Below, piece by piece: positions 41,887-49,808 of a stretch of 64,000 nucleotides of DNA. The translations under genes were made by a program, and so were the position numbers. The notes beneath the pieces were generated by a model, which did not search any database, was not told the DNA's origin, and saw only the letters and a program-made list of their open reading frames with translations. Source of the DNA: a virus. The stretch lies in IMG/VR virus record IMGVR_UViG_3300025137_000023, positions 1 through 64,000 of that record; one strand, given 5' to 3'. Position 1 is the first letter of the stretch; the number at the start of each line of letters is the position of its first letter.

Positions 41887-43027
41887 TCCAAAGATCCATT
41901 TTATCTACTGCCCAAAGATGTTTATACTTTGGTGTTTTAAGTTTTGTACTCTTTTTCATTTGTGCAATTAAGAATGGTACACCAAATCTGGGCTCTGTAG
42001 TAAAGTTACTTTTTTGCTTTTCTGCCCAGGCTTCAGGGTTAGATTTTTTAAACCAATTTTCATATGCAATTTTTACTTTGCTCCAGAATGGTCCTTTTTC
42101 TGACCAATTACTATTAAGATAATCTTTTACAAATGAAACAAATTCTAATAGATACTTGTCATCAACTTTTATATTATCTTTTAAACAGTGGTCAAAATAA
42201 TCATAAAGTACTCTAGCCTCTTTTGCCTGTACAGGTCTATTAGCATTCATGTATTGCCAATACCTACCAAACATTTTTGTAACTTCAACATCTTTACGTT
42301 TCTCTGGAGTTTTTGACATAATTGTATCAGACAACAAAGTAAATGCACCTACTTGAGTATGATCACCAAACTTTTCAGCAGTTGCAAACAAACCACATTT
42401 TTCAAAAATGTTGTTTATCTCTGCACTCTTAATCCAATTTGGATCATCACTGTTATCTACATTTACACCAAAAACGTGTCCAGTATACAAGTCAATTGGT
42501 TGTACTTGTAGTTTACCTTCTTGCGAATTTAGTTTAATATAGTTTTCACGAATTTCTAATCTTTTGCTAACAGGATATATGTTACAAGGAACTTCTACTT
42601 CTACTTGTCTTTGTCCAAATACTCTTGTTAATATAATATACCAAACAATCGATGTGTGCTGACCTTCCCAACATACATAATTGCCATCTTGCTTATAAAC
42701 TTGCAAAGGCATACACATTGTTTCTCTAAAGTTACCAAGTATATCTGTTACCCAAGTCAAGTCTAGTGGACGTTGCATTGTTGTATCAATTAATATCTCA
42801 TCGAACTTTACTGGAATTCCTTGTACAAGGCCCTTCATATCACTAAACTTTTTTAAGTTAGGATGACGCCTTTTGAATTCATCTACTATTTGTTCTATTA
42901 TGGGAAGGAAATATTGTGATTTATTTAAGGCTTCTTCTAGCCTTGTTTCTAAATCTACATAATTGCTCTCTATTTTGCTATACTTTGAATTTACTTCATC
43001 TGCATAACGAGTAAAGGGTTGACTCAT
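41879..43027 (-). CDS. ParB/sulfiredoxin-fold-like protein
   Basis: 382 residues. IPVKFDEILIDTTMQRPLDL, VYKQDGNYVCWEGQHTSI and a following strand (VEVPCNIYPV) resemble the ParB/Srx N-terminal domain, with GQHT in place of G-H-x-R. The helical C-terminal half could bind DNA. Fold assignment is tentative. The gene overlaps the HNH gene by 8 nt. Confidence 0.5.
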   Translation of the reverse strand: MSQPFTRYADEVNSKYSKIESNYVDLETRLEEALNKSQYFLPIIEQIVDEFKRRHPNLKKFSDMKGLVQGIPVKFDEILIDTTMQRPLDLTWVTDILGNFRETMCMPLQVYKQDGNYVCWEGQHTSIVWYIILTRVFGQRQVEVEVPCNIYPVSKRLEIRENYIKLNSQEGKLQVQPIDLYTGHVFGVNVDNSDDPNWIKSAEINNIFEKCGLFATAEKFGDHTQVGAFTLLSDTIMSKTPEKRKDVEVTKMFGRYWQYMNANRPVQAKEARVLYDYFDHCLKDNIKVDDKYLLEFVSFVKDYLNSNWSEKGPFWSKVKIAYENWFKKSNPEAWAEKQKSNFTTEPRFGVPFLIAQMKKSTKLKTPKYKHLWAVDKMDLWND

Positions 43028-43086
43028 TTTTTGCTCCTATTCTTTATCGGCTTTTTAGCCTTAGGTTTTTATTAACTTATATACAT

Positions 43087-43114
43087 ATAATAACATATCT
43101 AGTCAGTCTGTCAA
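43087..43114 (-). promoter_or_regulatory. sigma70-like promoter
   Basis: TTGACA (43109-43114), 16-nt spacer, TATTAT (43087-43092), driving the ParB-like and HNH genes. Confidence 0.75.
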
Positions 43115-43136
43115 CCGGTTTTTTTGCACTTTTTTA

Positions 43137-43144
43137 AATAAATA
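43137..43144 (+). promoter_or_regulatory. T4-late-like promoter AATAAATA
   Basis: Plus-strand box 32 nt before ATG 43177, with AAGGAG between; it serves the two plus-strand envelope genes. Confidence 0.55.
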
Positions 43145-43176
43145 TGTATGAAGGGCATAATTTATAAGGAGATATC

Positions 43177-43596
43177 ATGGATATCAAAAAAGTTATGACC
43201 TGGCTTCCTATCGCCCTTGCCCTGATAGGTTCTCTATATACTGGTATAAATGTGGTATCTAAACTTAACAATACCATAGAACAACATACTATTAGCATCA
43301 ATAGTTTGACTGCTACAGTAAAAGGTTTAGACGACAAATACACTATAGAGATTAAAAATTTAACACAAAAATACACTGAAGCAAGAGAAGAACTTGTTGC
43401 TGAAATGACTCGTGTATGGACAGAGATTGCACAAGTAAGAGCTAAATCAGATTCTTTACAACAAGGGTCATATAAAACAGCCAGCCAAGCAGAATTAAGA
43501 GCATTAGAAGATAGTTACTACAAACTATACGATTCTTTACAACAACTCACATACGATATAAAAGATTTAAAACGTGAATTGACGGGTGGGTATTAA
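43177..43596 (+). CDS. membrane-anchored coiled-coil protein
   Basis: 139 residues: N-terminal membrane helix (about 9-27) and a long coiled coil. AAGGAG 7 nt before ATG. Co-transcribed with the secreted protein behind it. Spanin-like in shape but remote from the endolysin. Confidence 0.6.
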   Translation: MDIKKVMTWLPIALALIGSLYTGINVVSKLNNTIEQHTISINSLTATVKGLDDKYTIEIKNLTQKYTEAREELVAEMTRVWTEIAQVRAKSDSLQQGSYKTASQAELRALEDSYYKLYDSLQQLTYDIKDLKRELTGGY

Positions 43597-43612
43597 TATG
43601 GAGAGTATAAGG

Positions 43613-44104
43613 ATGGACTTACGTTTTACATTTTTGTTATTAACATTATTAGCCTTATTGGCATTATTTGTTAAACCAGCTCATGCAAGAAACGACTACT
43701 TACAATACGACCAGCATTGTCAAGGTATTACACTAGAACCATATATGGAATACAGTCAAAGTACTAACAGAGGTACTGGATCAAGTAATAGTGGATATAA
43801 TGATGATAGAGGTAGTATTGGTGTACGTTTAAGTATTCCTTTACAATCTACTTGCTCAAAACGTTATAGAGGAATTGTAACAGAAAATGCCGCCATTAGA
43901 CAGCAACTTGAATTGTTAAAAATGTGTGGTAGATACAAAGGACTTGAATTAGGACCTGACTTTAAAGAACTTAAAGATAAGTGTTCTCAAGTTTGGAAAT
44001 CTGAAGAATTACAGAAAAAGCAAGACGCAGAAGAGTTAGAATTTAAAAAGCAACAAGAAGAATTAAACAAGTCATTTGAAAATCTTAAAAAAGATACAAA
44101 ATAA
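43613..44104 (+). CDS. secreted protein with C-terminal coiled coil
   Basis: 163 residues from ATG 43613 (GGAG upstream); ATG 43598 is also possible. The signal peptide is Leu-rich and ends near KPAHARN. The mature part has four cysteines (CQG, TCSK, MCGR, DKCS) and a Glu/Lys coiled-coil tail, so it is probably a disulphide-bonded periplasmic protein. No family recognised. Confidence 0.6.
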   Translation: MDLRFTFLLLTLLALLALFVKPAHARNDYLQYDQHCQGITLEPYMEYSQSTNRGTGSSNSGYNDDRGSIGVRLSIPLQSTCSKRYRGIVTENAAIRQQLELLKMCGRYKGLELGPDFKELKDKCSQVWKSEELQKKQDAEELEFKKQQEELNKSFENLKKDTK

Positions 44105-44116
44105 TAAGTCATAAAA

Positions 44117-44148
44117 AAGCCCGGGTATCGTTTTATCGTCCCGGGCTT
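44117..44148. terminator. bidirectional Rho-independent terminator
   Basis: AAGCCCGGG pairs with CCCGGGCTT around a 14-nt loop; T-rich tails lie on both sides. It separates convergent genes ending at 44104 (+) and 44157 (-). Confidence 0.9.
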
Positions 44149-44156
44149 ATTTTTAA

Positions 44157-44762
44157 TTAAAAGTTAATAATCATACCAAGTGCTAATTCCTTGTCTTCAA
44201 GGTCAAAGCCATTTGAACGATCTTCAACAATAGATGCACTTAATGTCATCTTGTCGCTTACCTTAAATAAAGATCCGTATTCTAGATAAGAATCATTTCT
44301 ATCAAAATCAGTAAAGCCACCACTCTTAGACTGCCAGTCAAAACCGACCTCTACAAAAGGTGTTAGTGCATTCATTTCTTTTTGAACACCTATATACGGA
44401 GAAGCAGTTAATGTTTCATCAGTTAAACTATCTCCCCATTTATAAGCCATTCCGGCACCAACATATGTTTCTGCAAATGGATCGGTATCAATACCGCCAC
44501 CTAATGGAAACATTAATTGCTTTGTTGCTTTTAATTGGTAATCTTGTACACTACCATTTTGAAAGAACTTAAATTCACCATTAAATGCACCTAAGTTTTT
44601 GGCGATGCCATACTCGTTTGCACCAGTTTCTGGTGTTTTAATTGATACTGCATAATCGTCAGTAACTGCTACTAACTCTATCGTACCGTTATTATAGTTT
44701 TCTGCAAACGCCGATGTTGCCATCAGTGTTAACAATGCTACTACACTCATTAATTTTTTCAT
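44157..44762 (-). CDS. outer-membrane beta-barrel-like protein
   Basis: 201 residues: a clean signal peptide (MKKLMSVVALLTLMATSAFA, cut after AFA), alternating strands with Gly/aromatic girdles (YVGAGMAYKW, PYIGVQKEM, FVEVGFDWQ) and the C-terminal strand ALGMIINF ending in Phe, the barrel-assembly signature. A phage-made outer-membrane protein could mask receptors (superinfection exclusion) or alter uptake. Closest type unknown. Confidence 0.7.
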   Translation of the reverse strand: MKKLMSVVALLTLMATSAFAENYNNGTIELVAVTDDYAVSIKTPETGANEYGIAKNLGAFNGEFKFFQNGSVQDYQLKATKQLMFPLGGGIDTDPFAETYVGAGMAYKWGDSLTDETLTASPYIGVQKEMNALTPFVEVGFDWQSKSGGFTDFDRNDSYLEYGSLFKVSDKMTLSASIVEDRSNGFDLEDKELALGMIINF

Positions 44763-44873
44763 ATATATTTTTCCTTATTATGAATATACAATTACGTCCT
44801 GTAATTGTGTTAATCACAACAATAGACACCTATCGGTGCCTAAAGTTGTAAGTCTTACGGGTTGTGTCTTAGA

Positions 44874-45791
44874 TTAAATCTGAGATAGTTCAACCAATGT
44901 TGCTGAAAGATTGATCTCTGGATCGCTAACTAGAGAATGATTAACTAAACCATTTCTAATTGTTAGGATCGCTTTGTCTTGTCCTTCTTCTGTTTCGCTC
45001 CAAAGTTCCAAGTTATCATACATCCAACGAAACAAGTCTTCCATTTCGTCTGCCCTTACTTGGCTAGTTAATAGTTTTCTTGCTTCACGAATTTTACCTT
45101 CTTTAAACAAGTCCACCATTGCTAGTTTATAATCAGCAGTAGTATTTTCACTTTCTTTTGGACTTTGTAGCTCACCATCGACATTATTCATCTGGCATAA
45201 GTTTAAACTCTTACGCAAGTCTGGATATGTCGCTTTAACGTAACTGTCTAATACATCTAATTCAAACTTTACATTCTCGTCAATAAGAACTTTGGCAACT
45301 CTTGCCGTAAATTCTGTTGTATCAATTTTTTCAATATGAAAGCCTTGACAACGACTATGTAATGCTGGAATTACTCTATTTGGATAGTTACACGTTAATA
45401 CAAATCTAGCAGTACTGGCATATGTTTCCATAACACCACGTAATGCCGCCTGACCATTTGGACTAATATAGTCCGCTTCGTCTAAAAGCACAATCTTAAA
45501 TTCTCCAAAAGGCATTGTTTGTACAAAGCCAGTTATCTTATCTCTAATTGTGTCTACGGAATTTTCTCTACTAGCATTTATTTCTAGTACATCATACTCA
45601 TCAATGCCTAGTTCGTTAATTAGAATCTTTGCTAGTGTAGTCTTACCGACGCCTGGTGCCCCACTGAAAAGCAGATGAGGAATGGCGCCGGATAAGACCC
45701 AAGATTCTACTTGTTTCTTTTGTGCTTCATCTCGAAACACATAATCCCCTACAGAAGAGGGTCTATACTTTTCAGTCCATAATTCTTTCAT
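44874..45791 (-). CDS. 44: clamp-loader ATPase (T4 gp44-like)
   Basis: 305 residues. Walker A SGAPGVGKT (43-51), DEAD box (104-107), SRC arginine finger (146-148). It loads gp45 onto DNA. In T4 gene 62 follows directly; here the next gene is the outer-membrane protein, so the small subunit is elsewhere or too diverged. Own strong promoter. Confidence 0.95.
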   Translation of the reverse strand: MKELWTEKYRPSSVGDYVFRDEAQKKQVESWVLSGAIPHLLFSGAPGVGKTTLAKILINELGIDEYDVLEINASRENSVDTIRDKITGFVQTMPFGEFKIVLLDEADYISPNGQAALRGVMETYASTARFVLTCNYPNRVIPALHSRCQGFHIEKIDTTEFTARVAKVLIDENVKFELDVLDSYVKATYPDLRKSLNLCQMNNVDGELQSPKESENTTADYKLAMVDLFKEGKIREARKLLTSQVRADEMEDLFRWMYDNLELWSETEEGQDKAILTIRNGLVNHSLVSDPEINLSATLVELSQI

Positions 45792-45820
45792 TGAGCACCT
45801 TTATTAAGTAGTTAAACTAT

Positions 45821-45849
45821 ATTATATATAATTTACCGCCCAATGTCAA
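45821..45849 (-). promoter_or_regulatory. sigma70-like promoter for gp44
   Basis: TTGACA (45844-45849), 17-nt spacer, TATAAT (45821-45826); AAAGG precedes ATG 45791. Confidence 0.8.
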
Positions 45850-45867
45850 GAACTTTTGGACTTAAAA

Positions 45868-46125
45868 TTATATTTCTACTTTTTCGATTTTAGTAACTGT
45901 AAATGCTTTAGTAGTCAAGTTTGGAAAAAAAGCGTCGAATTGAGCTTGATCTTCAAATATGATTGTTCTACGTATTCCAACCGGTGGATCTAGTATTTCA
46001 AATTGAATACCAGTACAACCTGGATTGTTAGCACCGCATGGTCCGTGTTCAGCCTTGAAAGCCTCTACGTCTGCGTATGATTTACCTGCGTCGTCTTTTA
46101 AATCAGATATATGTCTAATTGCCAT
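45868..46125 (-). CDS. hypothetical small protein
   Basis: 85 residues with a CGANNPGC loop and beta-rich C-terminal half. AAGGAG before ATG. A GATAAATA box lies at 46212-46219. Function unknown. Confidence 0.5.
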   Translation of the reverse strand: MAIRHISDLKDDAGKSYADVEAFKAEHGPCGANNPGCTGIQFEILDPPVGIRRTIIFEDQAQFDAFFPNLTTKAFTVTKIEKVEI

Positions 46126-46211
46126 TGTGTTTCTCCTTAACGTCTATCCTTCTAGCATTTCTGCCTCGAGGCGTGTAGTTAGATTAAAATAATGTACTTA
46201 TTGTACAGTAT

Positions 46212-46219
46212 TATTTATC
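46212..46219 (-). promoter_or_regulatory. T4-late-like promoter GATAAATA
   Basis: Overlaps the end of the GroES-like gene and would give an 80-nt leader for the gene starting at 46125. Confidence 0.45.
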
Positions 46220-46577
46220 GAGAATGATCACTTTGGTCTTCATCAGATACCAGCATTAATGCGTCTGGATCTACTTTACGAATTTTAAACTCGTTTCCGT
46301 CTTTATCTTTTACATTGACACCACGTGTCCATCTTCCATGGTCAACATAAACCCATTGACCTGGTTTTACGTCGTTTTGCTCAGGACCAACTGCGTATAC
46401 TTCAGCCCACCTGGCTCTTACACCATCACTGGTGCCATCGTCACTTCGTAGAATAATACCACCAGTAGTGATTCTTTCTTCAAAGTTCATATCTTTAACT
46501 AGAACGTTTTCGTGTAAGGCCCTTACGGTCCCTATTTCATACGTTCCTTCGTATGAGGGTTTATGATTTACTTGCAT
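46215..46577 (-). CDS. GroES-like co-chaperonin (T4 gp31 analogue)
   Basis: 120 residues. ALHENVLVKDMNFEERITTGGIIL reads like the GroES N-terminal strand plus mobile loop, with VYAVGPEQNDVKPGQWVYVDH as the core barrel and DALMLVSDE at the end. A phage co-chaperonin can replace host GroES on GroEL to fold the capsid protein. It lies next to a structural-type gene. Confidence 0.8.
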   Translation of the reverse strand: MQVNHKPSYEGTYEIGTVRALHENVLVKDMNFEERITTGGIILRSDDGTSDGVRARWAEVYAVGPEQNDVKPGQWVYVDHGRWTRGVNVKDKDGNEFKIRKVDPDALMLVSDEDQSDHSR

Positions 46578-47113
46578 TATATTCTCTTTATACCTGTTTT
46601 AGATCTTGCTTTTTGTTTAGGTGTTTGTTCTTTAGGAACACTCACGGATTTTTGTGGTGCTAATGCATCTGCAATACCTTTAGTAGTTTTCTTTTCCAGG
46701 TCTTCTGGTCTAACAAAATTACCTTCAGCATCTTCAACCCATTCATCTTCACTTACAGGTTCGTCTAATGGACCTGATGGATCTTCGTCAACAATTTTAT
46801 CTGCTTCTACTGTAGGAGCAGGTACTTGTTGTACTGGTTCGTCGGCTTGTACTTGATTATTTACAACACCTTCACCTTCGATGTTTGGATCTCTAGGCAT
46901 AGCATCATCTTTAGGAACAATAGAGTTAGAAGTTGCATAATGCTCTTTCATAACATCTTCTCGAGTCCTAACAATTTTACCACCAGCGCCTAACTGATCT
47001 CCACGGGCATTTACACTCATATTTCCGACAGCAATTACTGTTTCGTTTTGTAGAGTTAATGTACCCATATCGACTTGCTTACCGTTAGCAGTTCTGTATG
47101 TCTTATTTGCCAT
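46577..47113 (-). CDS. conserved marine phage protein, probably structural
   Basis: 178 residues. The N-terminal 60 (TANGKQVDMGTLTLQNETVI ... GDQLGAGGKIVRTREDV) are a conserved marine myovirus segment; the remainder is acidic and disordered with a basic C-terminus (KQKARSKTGIKRI). Late-type promoter and GGAG. Capsid- or tail-associated by inference. Confidence 0.6.
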   Translation of the reverse strand: MANKTYRTANGKQVDMGTLTLQNETVIAVGNMSVNARGDQLGAGGKIVRTREDVMKEHYATSNSIVPKDDAMPRDPNIEGEGVVNNQVQADEPVQQVPAPTVEADKIVDEDPSGPLDEPVSEDEWVEDAEGNFVRPEDLEKKTTKGIADALAPQKSVSVPKEQTPKQKARSKTGIKRI

Positions 47114-47140
47114 ATTATTTCTCCAATTATATACTACTAT

Positions 47141-47148
47141 TATTTATC
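47141..47148 (-). promoter_or_regulatory. T4-late-like promoter GATAAATA
   Basis: 28 nt before ATG 47113. Confidence 0.6.
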
Positions 47149-47656
47149 TAAGGAACTCGCCCACATCTAAATCATAGTACATACTGTTAACTTTGTGTAC
47201 TCCTAATTTATATAAAACAAAACTTGAGACACTAGAACCTCTTCCAAGTCCCATTACCACATTGTTTTTCTTCATAGTTTCTACAAAATACTTTAAAAAC
47301 TTCAATAGTTCTATTAATTTACGTTCTTGGTACATGAGTAATTCAGCACCAACTCGTTGTAATTCTTCGTCATTATCACATTGTTCTAGTAGCCATTTAC
47401 ATATATCAAAATCTGCATATTCTTTAGGCATATTCCAATGGCTTTGATTTTCAATGTCAAAATCTTCTACAGAAATGCTTGGCTTTTCAATTGACTGTAA
47501 TCTAGGACCTTCACTATATAACTTATTCGCACTGCTATTATACGCCTCTGGATCTAATACATTAAACTTACTAATATCTAAATTAGGGTTTTCATATAAT
47601 GCTTTAAAAAGATCAAGTTCGTTATGATATACAATACCGTATTCGTCTGTGTGCAT
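47144..47656 (-). CDS. small protein with DnaE (Pol III alpha)-like motif
   Basis: 170 residues from ATG 47656 (GGAAAG 4 nt upstream). The C-terminal NNVVMGLGRGSSVSSFVLYKLG and following YYDLDVGEFL mirror the bacterial Pol III alpha region GPGRGSAAGSLVAYxLGIT...YxLLFERFLN. The catalytic Asp palm motifs are absent and it is about one seventh of DnaE length, so it cannot be a full polymerase. Perhaps a dominant-negative or interaction module. Confidence 0.6.
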   Translation of the reverse strand: MHTDEYGIVYHNELDLFKALYENPNLDISKFNVLDPEAYNSSANKLYSEGPRLQSIEKPSISVEDFDIENQSHWNMPKEYADFDICKWLLEQCDNDEELQRVGAELLMYQERKLIELLKFLKYFVETMKKNNVVMGLGRGSSVSSFVLYKLGVHKVNSMYYDLDVGEFLR

Positions 47657-47678
47657 ATTACTTTCCATATAATACTAT

Positions 47679-47708
47679 ATTATACAGTATATGGTGACTA
47701 TTTGTCAA
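47679..47708 (-). promoter_or_regulatory. sigma70-like promoter
   Basis: TTGACA (47703-47708), 18-nt spacer, TATAAT (47679-47684). It supports ATG 47656 rather than 47668 as start, since the latter would be almost at +1. Confidence 0.7.
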
Positions 47709-47937
47709 GTATATTATTATTCTTCTTTTCTTGCTTTTCTATCTGCATTTGACTAGATTTTGCCCATCTCTTTTCTTGTTCCATATTGGCTTCTCCTAGC
47801 ATAACAGTAATTTGTTGTATTGCGCCAGTATTTCCAGTCTTATAAAAGAAGTTGTGTCTTTTGTGTAAGTCGCTAATTCTATCAGTTAATTTATCATCAC
47901 TGAGTTTAGTTATATCTTCTTGTCTAGGATCAAACAT
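47698..47937 (-). CDS. hypothetical helical protein
   Basis: 79 residues, helical and charged (TKLSDDKLTDRISDLHKRHNF ... IEKQEKKNNN). Overlaps rpiB by 8 nt. No family recognised. Confidence 0.5.
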   Translation of the reverse strand: MFDPRQEDITKLSDDKLTDRISDLHKRHNFFYKTGNTGAIQQITVMLGEANMEQEKRWAKSSQMQIEKQEKKNNNILDK

Positions 47938-48391
47938 TTCTTAATTTTCCTAATCTTTTAGTATGTCTTCCACCTTCAAATTTAGTAGTAAAAAATGCAC
48001 GGACAATTTCCCATACATCTTTTTGTTTTACAAAATCTGCTCCTAAACATAATACATTAATATCGTTATGCTTACGAGCCATGTGTGCATCTTTAACAGT
48101 TCTACAATTTGCCGCTCTAATATGTGGATATCTATTTGCGGCAATAGTTACACCAAACCCTGACCCACAGACTAAGATACCATGTGTTTGGAATTCTAAA
48201 TTACTTGCTAATTCTTTTACAATATCTGGATAGTCAACAGACTTATCATTGTACGCACCTACATCTATTAGTACACCAATACCAAATTTTGTAGGCTCTT
48301 CGTCTGTATTGGGTGCAACGTAATTATAAATCCAGTCTTTAAGTTTTAGACCTCTATGGTCACTTCCTATCGATAAACTAATGTCTTGCAT
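47930..48391 (-). CDS. rpiB: ribose-5-phosphate isomerase B
   Basis: 153 residues, full length. SDHRG (10-14), VDYPDI, VCGSGFGVTIAANR (C75 catalytic), ARKHNDINVLCLGA and GGRHTKR are all present. It converts ribulose-5-P to ribose-5-P, the substrate of the phage Prs 3 kb away. No Shine-Dalgarno; the ATG is 5 nt after GTAAATA. Confidence 0.95.
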   Translation of the reverse strand: MQDISLSIGSDHRGLKLKDWIYNYVAPNTDEEPTKFGIGVLIDVGAYNDKSVDYPDIVKELASNLEFQTHGILVCGSGFGVTIAANRYPHIRAANCRTVKDAHMARKHNDINVLCLGADFVKQKDVWEIVRAFFTTKFEGGRHTKRLGKLRNV

Positions 48392-48396
48392 AATAG

Positions 48397-48403
48397 TATT
48401 TAC
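48397..48403 (-). promoter_or_regulatory. T4-late-like promoter GTAAATA, leaderless layout
   Basis: GTAAATA, CTATT, ATG 48391. Predicted +1 at the start codon. Confidence 0.5.
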
Positions 48404-48408
48404 TCATT

Positions 48409-49647
48409 TTAAAAGTAGTTCTGTATTTCTCCTTCTCGAACAGTATCTAATGTTAAACAATGTAGACCCCCGTCCCAGAAGTTTCTATGCCTAAAACGGC
48501 AGTATATTGGTTCTATTCCATGTTGTTTTAACTTATTGTGTACTTGTTTTTGGTAGTTCATTGATAAAATAGTACTTTCATTTACACTCAACATATTAAC
48601 TTCAAATTGTGTTTCTTCTGCATATCCTACCCACTGATCTAACCACGATTCAATAAATTTAGTATACTCTGGATTATCTTTAGCATCAGGTGTCCACCAT
48701 TTTCCTTGTGTAAGATGTTTCTCTTCTTGCCAACTACCATATTCTGACTGCATAGTTTTTGCTTTACCTGTACCAATTTGTAAAACTTCCCAACCTGGTA
48801 ATGTTTCTTTAAAATCATCTTTGTCTAAATACGAAGCGGCAATAACAAGACCTGGCTTTGGTAAATTAAACGTTGCATCACTATGACCACCATTAGCAGT
48901 ATTAGTACGTCTAAACTCTGGGTACAATTCTATCATAGCATCATCTAAATTTTCAACATCTTTTGTGTCAATAATTAAAGTGTTGCCTACTCTAGTAACA
49001 GTTGGTGCCCAGAACCCCCAAGTATAACTCATTGCTCTAATATAGTCAGGGTCACTAGAAAACGTACCTTCTGGAATACTTGGATCAAACCATTCTGCTT
49101 TATATTTTGTATCGTATTCAACGTAGGACTTTCTAGGTATAAACGGTCCTCTAAATTTTCTTTTCTTTGGATCAATAGTTAATCTTAAATCTAAACAATC
49201 TGGATTAATAAAGTTTTGTCCACTTGTTGTCATAAACTTATGGAATTCTGGATACTGTTGAGTTAACAATATCTTTTTACCCATTGTTATAAGATAATCT
49301 CTAGGCATTAAAGCAGGTTTAGGTATTCCTCTAAAACCTTCTTTTTGATCTTCGTAATATTCCATAATACTTGAATACCCAACTCCGTGAGTACTAGTAT
49401 CTGATAACGTTGCCGCCTGTGTTAAGTTAGGGTGCAATCTAACAACATCTACACCTAAATCTTCTAGTGTCTTTTGTATGTTGTCTAAGTCTTCGTGTGT
49501 CTCGTATAAAAGTTTTTGTAACAAGTCTCTTAACTTGTGATCTTTTAAGTCTTCAAAAAATTCTGGTTTAAAAACATTTCCTAAAACAACTTGCTTTAAT
49601 GGATCCCAACCATTCCATGCGTTTGCTTTATTAATTCTATAATCCAT
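48409..49647 (-). CDS. amidinotransferase (glycine amidinotransferase-like)
   Basis: 412 residues. GGHSD (253-257) supplies the catalytic His; the C-terminal GGLHCLTLDT has the nucleophilic Cys (C397) of the guanidino-modifying superfamily. The N-terminal NGWDPLKQVVLG also matches. It would move or hydrolyse amidino groups from arginine, affecting polyamine or arginine pools. The start overlaps the zinc-finger gene stop (TAATG). Confidence 0.88.
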   Translation of the reverse strand: MDYRINKANAWNGWDPLKQVVLGNVFKPEFFEDLKDHKLRDLLQKLLYETHEDLDNIQKTLEDLGVDVVRLHPNLTQAATLSDTSTHGVGYSSIMEYYEDQKEGFRGIPKPALMPRDYLITMGKKILLTQQYPEFHKFMTTSGQNFINPDCLDLRLTIDPKKRKFRGPFIPRKSYVEYDTKYKAEWFDPSIPEGTFSSDPDYIRAMSYTWGFWAPTVTRVGNTLIIDTKDVENLDDAMIELYPEFRRTNTANGGHSDATFNLPKPGLVIAASYLDKDDFKETLPGWEVLQIGTGKAKTMQSEYGSWQEEKHLTQGKWWTPDAKDNPEYTKFIESWLDQWVGYAEETQFEVNMLSVNESTILSMNYQKQVHNKLKQHGIEPIYCRFRHRNFWDGGLHCLTLDTVREGEIQNYF

Positions 49648-49808
49648 TAGTCTTCTTTTAATCTAAATTTAATATTGCAATATCCACATATTGCTTCTCC
49701 ACCATCTGGTATATTATAATATACTTTAGGATGATCATCATCTTCTCCAGTACATGACACCTGCTTACTGCTTACATATATTATTGTTTCTTCTATTTTG
49801 TCTTCCAC
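49647..49808 (-). CDS. zf-CHCC-type zinc finger microprotein
   Basis: 53 residues from GTG 49808. VSCTG, then HPKVYYNI, then GEAICGYCNIKF: a C-H-C-C zinc ribbon like that of mitochondrial complex I NDUFS6. It overlaps both neighbours by 1 nt (TAGTG and TAATG), so it is probably translated only by coupling. Role unknown. Confidence 0.7.
   Translation of the reverse strand: MEDKIEETIIYVSSKQVSCTGEDDDHPKVYYNIPDGGEAICGYCNIKFRLKED

Noticed and set aside
44825-44840. Terminator after gp44
   Set aside because: The GACACC/GGTGCC stem has a mismatch and no U-tract.
47144-47668. Complete DNA polymerase III alpha subunit
   Set aside because: Only the GRGS-type region is present; length and lack of catalytic aspartates rule out a polymerase.
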